A stretch of 64,000 bases of DNA from Halorussus salinus (GCF_004765815.2 NZ_ML974128.1:124001-188000), one strand, 5' to 3'; positions 25,343 through 34,726 are shown, counted from the first letter of the stretch. Made by a program: numbers and translations. Notes: generated by a model not told the origin, from the letters alone.

Positions 25343-26742
25343 GCGCGGCGACCGGCGTCGTCTCCGGCATCCGAATCAGCCACGACCGCGCGAGTCTGGA
25401 CGACGTTGAGGCGGCCTGCCACGCCGACGAGGAGACCGTCCTGCGACGACTCACGGACGTACCGGGCGTCCGCGAGGCGTTCGCGCTCCAGACGTGCAAC
25501 CGGTTCGAGGTTTACGTCGTCACCGACGCCGAGGCGACCGGTCGGGCCGTGCTGGCGGACTTCGCGCCCGACGTGGGCGACCACTCGGCCGTGGAGATGG
25601 GCCACGACGAGAGCCTCCGCCACCTCCTGCGGGTCGCGGCCGGACTCGAATCGCTCGTCCTCGGCGAGGACCAGATTCTCGGGCAGGTCCGGAACGCCTA
25701 CGAGTCGGCCCGCGAGGTCGGCGCGCTCGGCCCGATGCTCGACGACGCGGTGACGAAGGCCATCCACGTCGGCGAGCGCGCCCGTACCGAGACCGCCATC
25801 AACGACGGCGCGGTGTCGGTCGGGAGCGCGGCCGTGAACCTGCTGGACGAGCGGACCGACCTGAACGAAGCGACGGCGCTGGTCGTCGGCGCGGGCGAGA
25901 TGGGCACCATCGCGGCCCACGCGCTCGCCGACGCCGCCGTCGGGACGCTCTACGTCGCGAATCGCTCGCTCGACAGCGCGACGGACGTTACCGAGACGGT
26001 CGCCCACGACGAGGCGCTGGCGGTGAGTCTCGATGGTCTCCCGTCGGCGCTCGACGCCGCCGACGTGGTGGTCTCGGCAACCGGGAGCGAGGGCCACGTC
26101 CTCGACGCCGAGGACCTCCGCGACGCGGGCGAGACCGTCGTCGTGGACATCGCCCAACCGCGGGACGTGTCGCCCGCCGCCGACGCGGTAGACGGCGTGA
26201 CCCTCTACGGCATGGCGGCCTTGGAGTCGGTGACCGACGCGACCGAGCGCCGCCGCCGGGCCGCCGCCGAGTCGGTCGAGGCGATGATAGACCGGGAGTT
26301 CGAACACCTGCTGGAGAGCTACAAGCGCAAGCGCGCCGACGAAGTTATCTCGGCGATGTACGAGAGCGCCGAGCGCGTCAAAGAGCGGGAACTCTCGGAA
26401 GCCTTCTCGAAACTCGACGCCAACGGCGACCTCACCGACGACCAGCGGGAGGTCGTCGCCGCGATGGCCGACGCGCTGGTCTCGCAACTCCTCGCGCCGC
26501 CGACCAAGAGTCTGCGCGACGCCGCCGCGGACGACGACTGGGGCACCATCAACACGGCGCTCCAGTTGTTCGACCCGGACTTCGGCGAGCCCGGCGAGTC
26601 GGGCGGCGAGGAGGCGGCCGAAGGCGAGGAGTCCGCCCGACCGCCCGAGTTCGTCCGCGAGCGGTTGGGCGGCGAGGTTCCCGACGAGATGGCAGAACAG
26701 ATGCCCGAGGACGTGCGGGCGATAATCGCCGACGACGACTGA
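25339..26742 (+). CDS. hemA: Glutamyl-tRNA reductase
   Basis: A 467-residue enzyme that reduces glutamyl-tRNA(Glu) to glutamate-1-semialdehyde with NADPH, the first committed step of tetrapyrrole synthesis. The catalytic cysteine lies in LQTCNRFEVY (about residue 53), followed by the GEDQILGQVRNAYESA element. A Rossmann domain (ALVVGAGEMG) and a C-terminal dimerisation helix follow. The C-terminus ends in an acidic tail. GTG at 25339 is preferred over ATG at 25333 because GGGAGG is 8 nt before the GTG but only 2 nt before the ATG. No precorrin-2 dehydrogenase gene is next to it here. Confidence 0.94.
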   Translation: MSAATGVVSGIRISHDRASLDDVEAACHADEETVLRRLTDVPGVREAFALQTCNRFEVYVVTDAEATGRAVLADFAPDVGDHSAVEMGHDESLRHLLRVAAGLESLVLGEDQILGQVRNAYESAREVGALGPMLDDAVTKAIHVGERARTETAINDGAVSVGSAAVNLLDERTDLNEATALVVGAGEMGTIAAHALADAAVGTLYVANRSLDSATDVTETVAHDEALAVSLDGLPSALDAADVVVSATGSEGHVLDAEDLRDAGETVVVDIAQPRDVSPAADAVDGVTLYGMAALESVTDATERRRRAAAESVEAMIDREFEHLLESYKRKRADEVISAMYESAERVKERELSEAFSKLDANGDLTDDQREVVAAMADALVSQLLAPPTKSLRDAAADDDWGTINTALQLFDPDFGEPGESGGEEAAEGEESARPPEFVRERLGGEVPDEMAEQMPEDVRAIIADDD

Positions 26743-26913
26743 GCGTTTTCTCGCCGTTCCGTTCTGAAACGGGGGGAACGGCCTTCGACAGGAGTCGGTG
26801 AAGAACGGGGGCCGCCGCGGCCAGCAGTGCGACGAAGAAACTACCGACGTTCGGAACAGTGAACAATACCGAACAGTTATGGAGACAGACAGTCCAGTCG
26901 GCGTAAGGAAACA

Positions 26914-28029
26914 ATGAACGGCACAGACCAGTGGTCGATGTTCGGCCCCGACGCCGCGAACACGGGGTACGCGGACGCGGCGGGACCGACGAGTCCGGTT
27001 ACCGAACGGTGGCGTTTCGAGACGGAGTATCGAATCACCTCGTCGCCAGCGGTCGCCGACGAAACCGTCTATCTCGCCGACGACGCCGACACCGCACTCC
27101 CGGACGAGCAGAGCCACCTCTACGCCCTCGATGCCGACACCGGGGCCGAACGGTGGCGCTACCCGTCCGGGTCGGTGACGTTCTCCTCGCCCGCCGTGAC
27201 CGAGGACAGCGTTCTCCTCGGGGAGAGTTTCGGCCCGCACGGCGAGGAGTCGGGCGCGCTCACCGCACTCGACCGCGAGGACGGGTCGGTCGCGTGGCAG
27301 TTCGAAGTCGATAGCGTCGTCTTTTCGGCCCCGAAAGTCGTCGACGGAACCGTCTACGTCGGCAGTCACGACGGTCGATTGTACGCGGTCGACGCCGACA
27401 CGGGGGTCGAGAAGTGGCGTTTCCGAACCAATTCGGAAGTCTGGACCACCCCAGCGGTCGCCGACGGCACCGTCTACGTCGGCAGCGGCTTTCAGGACGG
27501 GCACGTCTACGCGGTGAGCGCGGACGACGGTCGAGAGGAGTGGCGATTTAAAACCGCCGCTCACGACGGATACGACCAGTTCGACGAGGGCGGAGTCTTC
27601 GACGGAATCGCGGTCGCCGACGGGACGGTATACGCCGGGAGTCACGACGGCCGCCTGTACGCTCTCGATGCGACGGACGGAACCGAACGATGGCACTTCG
27701 AGAACGAGGGCGTCCCCGCGTCACCGGCCGTAAGTTCCGGGACGGTGTACGTGGCCACTTGGGACGACGCTCTCTTCGCACTCGACGCCAACGACGGGAC
27801 CGAGAGGTGGCGAGCGGCGGTCGGTAACGTCGACCACAGCCATCCGGTCGTCGCCGACCACACGGTGTATATCGGCACGTCCGACGTGGCCGCGTTCGAC
27901 GCCGCGACCGGAGAGGAACGATGGAACTTCGACATCGAACACGGGGTCAAGTCGTCGCCGGTCGTCGTAGACGGGACGCTCTACGTCGGTACGACCGACC
28001 ACACGCTCTACGCGCTGGAAGAGGAGTAA
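26914..28029 (+). CDS. PQQ-type beta-propeller repeat protein
   Basis: A 371-residue protein made of about eight PQQ/YncE-like blades. Recurrent elements are SSPAVADETVYLADD, DADTGAERWRY, VDGTVYVGSHDGRLYAVDA and TERWHFENEGVPASP. The (E/K)WRF and GRLYALDA motifs repeat every 40-45 residues. Unlike many haloarchaeal homologues, no signal peptide or Tat motif is seen, so it is probably cytosolic or the start lies in an atypical context. Such propellers act as scaffolds or bind quinone cofactors; function here is unknown. Confidence 0.8.
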   Translation: MNGTDQWSMFGPDAANTGYADAAGPTSPVTERWRFETEYRITSSPAVADETVYLADDADTALPDEQSHLYALDADTGAERWRYPSGSVTFSSPAVTEDSVLLGESFGPHGEESGALTALDREDGSVAWQFEVDSVVFSAPKVVDGTVYVGSHDGRLYAVDADTGVEKWRFRTNSEVWTTPAVADGTVYVGSGFQDGHVYAVSADDGREEWRFKTAAHDGYDQFDEGGVFDGIAVADGTVYAGSHDGRLYALDATDGTERWHFENEGVPASPAVSSGTVYVATWDDALFALDANDGTERWRAAVGNVDHSHPVVADHTVYIGTSDVAAFDAATGEERWNFDIEHGVKSSPVVVDGTLYVGTTDHTLYALEEE

Positions 28030-28116
28030 CGATACCCGCCGCCTCGCTCCCGGCGGGACGACGCGAGCCGACGCCGTTATCGGCTTCGCCACTCGCCCCG
28101 TCACTCGGCCACCGAA

Positions 28117-28122
28117 CTTTAT
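28117..28122 (+). promoter_or_regulatory. Promoter of the PCD gene
   Basis: CTTTAT lies 26-31 bp before the ATG at 28148, the expected position for a leaderless haloarchaeal promoter. Confidence 0.5.
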
Positions 28123-28147
28123 CAGCCAGAACGCCGAACGAGTACCC

Positions 28148-28423
28148 ATGGCAGACCTACTCTCCGACGACGAGATAGCGGCCCAACTCCCCGACGACTG
28201 GGAACGCGTGGACGACGAAATCGTCCGCGTCTACGAGTTCGACGACTACCTCGAAGGTGTCGCGTTCGCCAGCGAGGTCGGCGAACTCGCCGAAGAGGAG
28301 TTCCACCATCCGACTATCGAAATCCGCTACAAAGAGGTCGAGGTCCGGTTCACCAGCCACGAGGAGGGCGGCATCACGGACGCCGACGTGGACATGGCGG
28401 AGTTGACCGACGACCTGCGCTGA
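28148..28423 (+). CDS. 4a-hydroxytetrahydrobiopterin dehydratase (PCD/DCoH-like)
   Basis: A 91-residue pterin-4a-carbinolamine dehydratase family protein. The signature with catalytic histidines is EEFHHPTIEIRYKEVEVRF, followed by the SHEEGGITDADVDMA segment. These small enzymes dehydrate 4a-hydroxy-tetrahydropterin and have been linked to molybdopterin metabolism in archaea and plants. It is separated by two bases from the LWR-salt gene and is probably cotranscribed. No aromatic amino acid hydroxylase is in the window. Confidence 0.93.
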   Translation: MADLLSDDEIAAQLPDDWERVDDEIVRVYEFDDYLEGVAFASEVGELAEEEFHHPTIEIRYKEVEVRFTSHEEGGITDADVDMAELTDDLR

Positions 28424-28425
28424 CG

Positions 28426-28800
28426 ATGGACGCCCGCTACGTCTTCGCGGTGCGGTTTCGCCTCGACCCCGCGGTCGGGGGCGTCTCGGTCGAACCGAAC
28501 GAGTTCGAGACGCGCCTCTCGCGCGAGGCCGACCCGCCGGGCGAGGAGGGCTGGCTGTTCTTCCGGGACAACCTCTGGCGCGGCGAGATAAACGACGAGC
28601 GCCACTTCCGGCGGCTGACCGAGGAGGCGCTGGACGCGACCGTCCTGTCGGTCGAGTACCGCGCGTTCGAGACCGACGACGAGTACCTGACGGCGTTGAA
28701 AGACGAGATTCGGGACGACTTGGCGGCGTTCAACGCCGACTCGGTGTCCGAGGTGCTGAACAAGTACCTCGGGAGTTCCGTCGAGGTGCAGACGGCGTAG
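28426..28800 (+). CDS. LWR-salt protein
   Basis: A 124-residue member of a haloarchaeal family named for its conserved LWR motif, seen here as WLFFRDNLWRGEIND (around residues 43-57). Other features are the N-terminal RYVFAVRFRLDP and an acidic C-terminal helix. Its role is uncharacterised. Its ATG follows the PCD stop by 2 nt, so the two genes are almost certainly one transcript. Confidence 0.8.
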   Translation: MDARYVFAVRFRLDPAVGGVSVEPNEFETRLSREADPPGEEGWLFFRDNLWRGEINDERHFRRLTEEALDATVLSVEYRAFETDDEYLTALKDEIRDDLAAFNADSVSEVLNKYLGSSVEVQTA

Positions 28801-28940
28801 CGGTTTCCGCGGTGGAGCGCCGACTGTCTCCGGCAGACTGTCCACTATCTCCGGCAGACTACCGACCGTCTCCGGCGGAGCGCCCCGTCAGCGACTGGCG
28901 TTCGAACGTCCGCGGTCGCTCGACGCTCGCCCGGAAAAGT

Positions 28941-28948
28941 CTTAAATT
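28941..28948 (+). promoter_or_regulatory. Promoter of the HAD phosphatase gene
   Basis: CTTAAATT lies 27-34 bp before the ATG at 28975. Confidence 0.5.
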
Positions 28949-28974
28949 ACCGGAGTGCCTACAGAACTGTCCCT

Positions 28975-29706
28975 ATGGTCGCCCGCGAATACGAGTACTG
29001 GTTGTTGGACTTGGACGGCACCCTCATCGACGTGGACTGGTCGTATCCCCGCTCGGTGTTCGACAGGGTCGGCGACCGCCTCGGCCGCGAGTTCTCCGAC
29101 CGAGAGGCCGAAATTCTGTGGCACGGTCTCGGCGGGAACCGCAACGACCAGTTGCGCGAGTGGGGCATCGACCCCCAAGAGTTCTGGCCCGCGTTCCACG
29201 ACATCGAGGACCCACAGCGCCGCGCCGAGGAGACCTACCTCTACGACGACGCCGCGTTCGTCGGCGAGTTGGACTGCCCGGTCGGTCTCGTCACCCACTG
29301 CCAGCCGTTCCTCGCCAACCCCGTGCTGGACGAACTCGACATCCGGGATTGGTTCGACACGATAATCTGCTGTGACGAGGAGTTAGGCTGGAAGCCCGAC
29401 CCCGCGCCGATGTACCACGCGATGGAGGACTTGGGGGTGCGCGAGAGCGGCGCGGGCAGTTCTGCGGCCACGGCGACCGACGGCGGTCAGTCCGATGGAG
29501 GCCAGTCCGACGGGAGCCGGTCGAGCGGCACGTCTGCGGGCGTCTACGCGGGCGACGGCGCGAGCGACGTGGGCGCGGCGTGGAACGCCGGACTCGACGC
29601 GATTCACGTCGAGCGCCACGGCCACGACCGCCGCGAACACTGCGTCCTCGGCGACTACCGCGTCGAGACGTTCGAGGAACTGCTGGCGACCGCCGACGCG
29701 GACTGA
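28975..29706 (+). CDS. HAD family hydrolase with low-complexity insertion
   Basis: A 243-residue haloacid dehalogenase-like phosphatase of the phosphoglycolate phosphatase branch. Motif I is LLDLDGTL with the nucleophile Asp12 and Asp14. Motif II lies in VGLVTHCQ. Motif III Lys is in GWKPDPAP. Motif IV is YAGDGASDVGAA. Between motifs III and IV lies a Gly/Ser/Asp-rich stretch of about 30 residues (near 150-180) that looks disordered and is not normally part of the fold. Substrate unknown. Leaderless promoter. Confidence 0.88.
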   Translation: MVAREYEYWLLDLDGTLIDVDWSYPRSVFDRVGDRLGREFSDREAEILWHGLGGNRNDQLREWGIDPQEFWPAFHDIEDPQRRAEETYLYDDAAFVGELDCPVGLVTHCQPFLANPVLDELDIRDWFDTIICCDEELGWKPDPAPMYHAMEDLGVRESGAGSSAATATDGGQSDGGQSDGSRSSGTSAGVYAGDGASDVGAAWNAGLDAIHVERHGHDRREHCVLGDYRVETFEELLATADAD

Positions 29707-29859
29707 GCGAGGCCTTCGGACCGGCCGCCGCTCGCCTCCTCGAACAGGAAAATAGTGCTGAAAGACAAACGGGTGATTGTTTAGTAACTGTAATTGTTTC
29801 TCCCCGCGGACTGATACCGCTATCCTTTTTGTCACCACCGAAGCTACTCTCGTTGAAAG

Positions 29860-30555
29860 ATGTACATCGTGATCGTCGGCGCTGGCAATATCGGTAGTCC
29901 TCTCATCGAGATTGCGACCGCGGGCGGGAACGAAGTCGTCGTCATCGAGCGCGACGAGGAGAAGGCCGAACACGCCGCCTCTACGTACGACTGTCTCGTC
30001 CTCAACGACGACGCGACGACGAAGGACACACTGCTGGACGCGGGTATCGACCGCGCAGACGCGCTCATCTCTACGACCGACCAGGACGCGACCAACGTCA
30101 TGGTCAGCCTGCTCGGCAAGGAGTTGGAGGTCCCCAACATCGTCTCGGTCGTCCACGACGCCGAACACATGGACCTGTTCCGCCGAATCGGTGTGAACAC
30201 CATGCAGAACCCCCAGCGACTCATCGCCGAGTACCTCTACCGGGCGGTCAAGCGCCCTTCCATCATCGACTACATGCGCGTCGGCGACGAGGCCGAGGTC
30301 TTCGAGACCAGCGTCACCGAGGAGGCCGCCATCGCGGGGAAGCGGATTCAAGCGGCCGCCACCGAAGGTCTCCTCCCCGAGGATATGCTCGTCGTCGCCA
30401 TCGAGCGCGACGGGGCCGACCAACCCCTCACGCCCCGAGGAGATACCGAAATCCGGGTCGGCGACGTGGTGACGGTCTACTCCGAGCGCGGCGCGACGCC
30501 CGAGGTGACCGACGTGTTCGGCCACTTCGAGGACCACCCGATTGGCGAGGCCTGA
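29860..30555 (+). CDS. trkA: Trk potassium uptake regulatory subunit TrkA
   Basis: A 231-residue TrkA/KtrA-type RCK protein. The Rossmann domain (1-135) begins VIVGAGNIGSPL, binds NAD(H) or nucleotides and has DATTKDTLLDAGIDRADALI. The C-terminal RCK domain (about 140-220) is present as EDMLVVAIERDG and VGDVVTVYSERG. It gates the adjacent TrkH channel. The stop is one base before the trkH start, so the two genes form an operon. An AT-rich region with a TATA-like box (29780-29830) precedes it. Confidence 0.95.
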   Translation: MYIVIVGAGNIGSPLIEIATAGGNEVVVIERDEEKAEHAASTYDCLVLNDDATTKDTLLDAGIDRADALISTTDQDATNVMVSLLGKELEVPNIVSVVHDAEHMDLFRRIGVNTMQNPQRLIAEYLYRAVKRPSIIDYMRVGDEAEVFETSVTEEAAIAGKRIQAAATEGLLPEDMLVVAIERDGADQPLTPRGDTEIRVGDVVTVYSERGATPEVTDVFGHFEDHPIGEA

Positions 30556-30556
30556 C

Positions 30557-32239
30557 GTGGCCCGGAATCGGACGGTTCGTCGGGTACCGACGGACCTCGC
30601 TATCATCGCACGAGACGTGGGGTCGCTTCTCGCCATGGAGGCCGGACTGATGACCATCAGCGTCGTCGTCGCGCTGGTCTTCGCCGAGTGGTACTCCGCG
30701 CTCGCCTTCCTGCTGTCGGGCGGACTTACGGCGAGCATGGGTCTCGGAGCGAAGCGGTACTTCGCCGAGGCCCCCGAACCGCGGATGAAACACGGGATGA
30801 TTATCGCCGCCTCCGGGTGGTTCTGCGTCGCACTGTTCGGTGCGATTCCCTTCTTCCTGACGGCGTACCTGACTCCTCCCGAGATAATGGCGACCTACGT
30901 CGAGTCGGCCCCCGCCGGGACCTACGAGACGGTGACGATGTTCGGCGTCGAGTCCCGGTCGAGTCTGGTCTACTTCCGGGACCCACTCCACGCCTTCTTC
31001 GAGAGCATGAGCGGGTGGACCGGGTCGGGACTCACGATGGCGATCCACGAACCCACGCTCCCTCGCGCCATCCAGTGGTGGCGCTCGTTCATCCAGTGGG
31101 TCGGCGGCGTGGGCGTCATCGTCCTCACCACCGCGATTCTGGCCCGGCCCGGAAGCGGAAGCTACGCTCTCTACCGGAGCGAAGCCCGCGAGAAGAAGAT
31201 TCACCCGAGCATCATCTCGACGGTCCGGACCGTCTGGAAGATTTTCGTCCTCTACACCGTCCTCGCCGTCCTCGCCATGTTCGTCGCCATCTCGCTGTCG
31301 GACTACGGCTCCCGACTCCCGGCGTGGCAGGCGTTCTGGCAGGCGCTCAACCACGCCATGACCGGCCTCTCGACCGGCGGGTTCTCGGTCACGGACAACT
31401 CCATCGCAACCTACGACTCGCCGCTCATCGAGACCGTGCTGTTGCCCATCATGGCGCTGGGAGCCATCGCCTTCCCGATTCACTACGGAATCCTCTCGAA
31501 TCGGGACGCCGAACTGCTCTGGGAGGACCTCCAGACCCGGTGGCTGTTCGTCCTGTTCGGGGCCGGAGTCGTCGTCCTCTCGCTTCAGAACGCGGTCGCT
31601 GTCACTGCAGCCTTCGACCCGCGGAACTACGCCGGGTTGCAGACGGTCGGTCTCTCGGCGGCCCAGACGGACGCCATCCGGGACTCGGTATTCCAGTGGA
31701 TAAGTGCCCTCTCGTGTACCGGATTCCAGTCGTCGGGCATTGGCGACTGGAAGACGGGCGGAAAGCTCCTGATTTCGATCGGAATGGTCATCGGCGGGGC
31801 CGCGGGTTCGACGGTCGGCGGCATCAAAATCATCCGGGCCTACACCATCGGTCGGGGCATCGTCTGGCAGTTCTCAAGAGTCTTCCTGCCCGAGAGCGCG
31901 GTCGTCACCGCCAAAATCAACGGCCGAAGCCTCTCGCGCAACGAGATGGAACGGGAGTTCAGCGAGGCCGCCATCGTCAGTCTCCTCTGGGTCGTCCTGC
32001 TGGTGGCGAGTTCCATCGTGTTGGTGAACGTCGCCGGACCGGAGTTCGGCTACGCCGACGCCCTCTTCGAGGTCGCCAGCGCGCAGGGCAACGTCGGCCT
32101 CTCGACCGGCATCACCGGGCCGAGCATGAGTCCCCTCGCGGAAGCGATGTTCCTCCTCAATATGTGGGTCGGCCGCCTCGAAATCATCCCGATTCTGGTG
32201 TTCGGACGCTCGCTGATTTACGGGCTGAGTCCCCGCTGA
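30557..32239 (+). CDS. trkH: Trk potassium transporter, TrkH family channel subunit
   Basis: A 560-residue membrane protein of the TrkH/KtrB family, the K+-conducting subunit that halophiles use to accumulate KCl. It has four M1-P-M2 units. Selectivity-filter-like segments include SGWTGSGLTMA, TGLSTGGFSV, SCTGFQSSG and GNVGLSTGIT, each with the conserved glycine. The GTG at 30557, one base after the trkA stop, is preferred over a TTG 15 nt upstream that lies inside trkA. Works with TrkA. Confidence 0.95.
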   Translation: MARNRTVRRVPTDLAIIARDVGSLLAMEAGLMTISVVVALVFAEWYSALAFLLSGGLTASMGLGAKRYFAEAPEPRMKHGMIIAASGWFCVALFGAIPFFLTAYLTPPEIMATYVESAPAGTYETVTMFGVESRSSLVYFRDPLHAFFESMSGWTGSGLTMAIHEPTLPRAIQWWRSFIQWVGGVGVIVLTTAILARPGSGSYALYRSEAREKKIHPSIISTVRTVWKIFVLYTVLAVLAMFVAISLSDYGSRLPAWQAFWQALNHAMTGLSTGGFSVTDNSIATYDSPLIETVLLPIMALGAIAFPIHYGILSNRDAELLWEDLQTRWLFVLFGAGVVVLSLQNAVAVTAAFDPRNYAGLQTVGLSAAQTDAIRDSVFQWISALSCTGFQSSGIGDWKTGGKLLISIGMVIGGAAGSTVGGIKIIRAYTIGRGIVWQFSRVFLPESAVVTAKINGRSLSRNEMEREFSEAAIVSLLWVVLLVASSIVLVNVAGPEFGYADALFEVASAQGNVGLSTGITGPSMSPLAEAMFLLNMWVGRLEIIPILVFGRSLIYGLSPR

Positions 32240-32260
32240 GGCGGTTCCCTTCGCGGGCTT

Positions 32261-34210
32261 CTACCGACCGAACCCGGAAAGTTCGGCCAGCACGACATCT
32301 AGCTCCTCGTCCAGCGCGTCGGCGAGTTCGCGGACGCCGGACTTGCCTTCGCGGTCGGGGTTCGCCAGCACGCGGACCGTCTCGGTGCCGACCGGGACGA
32401 AATCGAGGTTGAGTTTTGCGGCGGTCGCGCGCAGGCCGAGACCGGCGTCGGCCTGTCCGGCCGCGACCTTTCTGGCCGGACTCTCGTGGGCCTTCGCCGC
32501 GAGTTCGAAGCCGTCGATGGACTCCACGAGCGCGTGGCGCGTGGTGCCCCGCTCGTCAGCGAGGTCGGCCAGCGCGTTGCCGAGGCTGGTCCGCAGACCG
32601 GAGTCCGACCCGCGGTTAACGAATCGCAGGTCGCGGTCCACGAGGTCCCCGAGGTCGGCGATGTCTTCGGGGTTCCCCGATTGCACGACCAGTCCCCACT
32701 CGCGCTCGTAGGTGGCGAGTTCGGTGGCGTCCACTCCTCGGTCGCTGGCGGCGTCGGCCGAGTCGCCCGACGCGACCGCGAAGTCGGGCACGCCGTCACG
32801 GAGGCGGCGCAGGCCCTCGCGCGACCCGACCGAGAGGTAGCGCGGACGCTCTATGGCGTCGAGCAAACGAGCGAGCGCAGGGTCGTCCTCGCCGACGCCC
32901 AGCACGGTCGGCGGACGCACGTCCGGCGAGAACAGTTGCACTTCGACGGTCTCGCCCTCGGCGACGTACGCGGTGTCGGCCGGGACTTCGACCACGCCGT
33001 CGGCCTCCACGAGACTGGTCGTCGCGCCGCTCCCCTTGTCCACGACGTAGGCCAGCAGGTCGTCGGATTGGGTTCCACCGCTCGCGTTTTTCGAGGCGCG
33101 AAGCGCCTCGCCAGTTTCTGTCAGACCCACCGGCATCAGGCGCATCCGGCCCTCGCCGTATCGCTCCTCGGTCGCCATCCGCGCTTGGACCGTTGCCGTG
33201 GCCGGTTCGGGAACCCCGGCCGCGCGCCGAATCGCGGGCGCGACGAACGTCCGGAAGATGGTCAGCGCCGAGACGGGGTAGCCCGGCAGGCCGACGTAGG
33301 CCGAGTCCGCGACCTGTCCGACCAGCATCGGCTTGCCAGGCTTGACGGCGACGCCGTGCAGGAGCAACTCGCCGCGCTCGTCGATGACCCGGTAGATTAC
33401 GTCCACCGCGCTCGCGCTCGTGGACCCCGACGACAGCACGAGGTCGCACTCGTCGGCGGCCTCCCGGAGAATCGCCTCCATCTCGTCGTAGTCGTCGCCA
33501 GCGTGCGGGTAGAGTTTCGGCTCGCCGCCAGCCTCCTCGACTGCCGCAGCGACGGTGTAGCTGTTCACGTCGTAGATTTGCCCCGCCGCGCTGTCTACCT
33601 CGTCGCCGGGCCGGACCAACTCGTCGCCGGTCGAGACGATGCCGACGGTCGGCTTTCCGCGGACCGGGACCGACTCGACGCCGAGCGCCGACAGCAGGCC
33701 GATTTCGCGGGCCGTGAGCCGCGTTCCGGGGCCGAGCGCGCGCTCGCCCGCCGCCACGTCGGCACCCGCGAGCATCACGTTGTCGCCGGGCGCGAGCGCG
33801 GTCCGGACCTCGACAGTGTCACCGTCATCGCTCTCGTCTGTTCGTTCGACCATCACCACGCCGTCCGCGCCGGGCGGCATGACCGCGCCGGTCGAGATTT
33901 CGACCGCCTCGCCCTCGCCGACCTCGACCGCTGGCTCCTCGCCCGCGTGGACGGTCCCGACGAGCGAGAGGAGCGCCGGGTCGGTCTCGTCCGCGCCGAA
34001 GGTGTCCCGAGCGCGCACGGCGTAGCCGTCCATGCTCGCGCGGTCGAACCCCGGCACGTCGAGTCGGGCGTCGATTCGGTCCGCGAGGACGCGACCCCGC
34101 GCGTCTTCGAGGCGGACCTCCTCGGGGTCGGGCGCGAGGTCGAGGCTGGCGATGGCGTCTCGTGCGTCGTCCGGGTCCGCGAGGTCTCTGAACTCCTTTC
34201 GGTCTGTCAT
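32261..34210 (-). CDS. moeA: MoeA-type molybdopterin molybdenumtransferase fused to a PBP-like domain
   Basis: A 649-residue protein. The first about 430 residues are MoeA, which inserts molybdate into adenylylated molybdopterin. Seen are GFDRASMDGYAVRA, PGDNVMLAGADV, TVGIVSTGDELV, SSGSTSASAVDVIYRV and the LPGYPVSALTIF loop. The C-terminal domain (about 432-649) resembles periplasmic-binding-protein folds (PF12727-like) and may sense molybdate, tungstate or cofactor. Such fusions are typical of archaea. A hairpin-forming linker (KNASGG) separates subdomains. A second moeA lies 556 bp upstream on the same strand. Confidence 0.9.
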   Translation of the reverse strand: MTDRKEFRDLADPDDARDAIASLDLAPDPEEVRLEDARGRVLADRIDARLDVPGFDRASMDGYAVRARDTFGADETDPALLSLVGTVHAGEEPAVEVGEGEAVEISTGAVMPPGADGVVMVERTDESDDGDTVEVRTALAPGDNVMLAGADVAAGERALGPGTRLTAREIGLLSALGVESVPVRGKPTVGIVSTGDELVRPGDEVDSAAGQIYDVNSYTVAAAVEEAGGEPKLYPHAGDDYDEMEAILREAADECDLVLSSGSTSASAVDVIYRVIDERGELLLHGVAVKPGKPMLVGQVADSAYVGLPGYPVSALTIFRTFVAPAIRRAAGVPEPATATVQARMATEERYGEGRMRLMPVGLTETGEALRASKNASGGTQSDDLLAYVVDKGSGATTSLVEADGVVEVPADTAYVAEGETVEVQLFSPDVRPPTVLGVGEDDPALARLLDAIERPRYLSVGSREGLRRLRDGVPDFAVASGDSADAASDRGVDATELATYEREWGLVVQSGNPEDIADLGDLVDRDLRFVNRGSDSGLRTSLGNALADLADERGTTRHALVESIDGFELAAKAHESPARKVAAGQADAGLGLRATAAKLNLDFVPVGTETVRVLANPDREGKSGVRELADALDEELDVVLAELSGFGR

Positions 34211-34545
34211 GGCTGGTGGTCTCCTGATTCGATTTCGTCGGTCGGTTTTCGGGCGATTCGGTCGGCTACTGCGGTCTCGGTAGTTAGTTCGAGGGCTACC
34301 GTCTCGGTGGCTTGCTTCGAGACCGAGGGAACTACTGCCGACGAAAAGGAGTTACAGCACCGTAACCGCCCCGCACCGCACCGCGAGGGCCTCACACCTC
34401 CCCAACCGCCTGCGCTTCTCGGCCTCCGGCCTGCGATGCTCAGCCCTCGCACGGTCGGGCGCGCCACGAGGGCGCGCCCCCGCGCGCCGGACGCTAACTT
34501 CCTATTCCACGGGTTCCGCGTGGTTCGGCGTCCACCGTCCTCGGC

Positions 34546-34726
34546 GGACTGAAAGGGCGAGCGCGCTCCGCGAACCCCGGCGACGCAAGCACCGACACGA
34601 GGACGCGAGCGAAGCGAGCGTCCGCGTGAGGCGCACAGCGAGCCGCGTGAGGCGCACAGCGAGCCGCGGGAGGCGCACAGCGAGCCGCGGGAGCGGAGCG
34701 CGCGAGGGCTTTCGAGGACTTTGCTG
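34546..34726 (+). ncRNA. Candidate structured RNA/repeat element (copy A)
   Basis: Seen directly: GGACT then GAAAG (34551-34555), 5 nt, an 11-bp stem GCGCGCTCCGC (34561-34571), a 121-nt loop, the complement GCGGAGCGCGC (34693-34703), 5 nt, CTTTC (34709-34713), then GAGGACTTTGCTG. Copy B at 59425-59576 has the same layout and flanks but a different stem sequence. Whether it is transcribed is unknown; the strand is given by similarity to copy B. Confidence 0.4.
34625..34697. repeat. 21-bp tandem repeat in the loop of copy A
   Basis: Three full copies of CG(T/G)GAGGCGCACAGCGAGCCG at 34625, 34646 and 34667, then a partial fourth copy. They sit in the predicted loop. This looks like expansion by slippage. 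Confidence 0.8.

Noticed and set aside
30542-30556. TTG start for trkH inside trkA
   Set aside because: A GTG one base after the trkA stop gives a normal N-terminus and a compact operon junction.
34625-34697. Possible CRISPR array
   Set aside because: Contiguous 21-bp tandem copies without spacers and no cas genes in the window.
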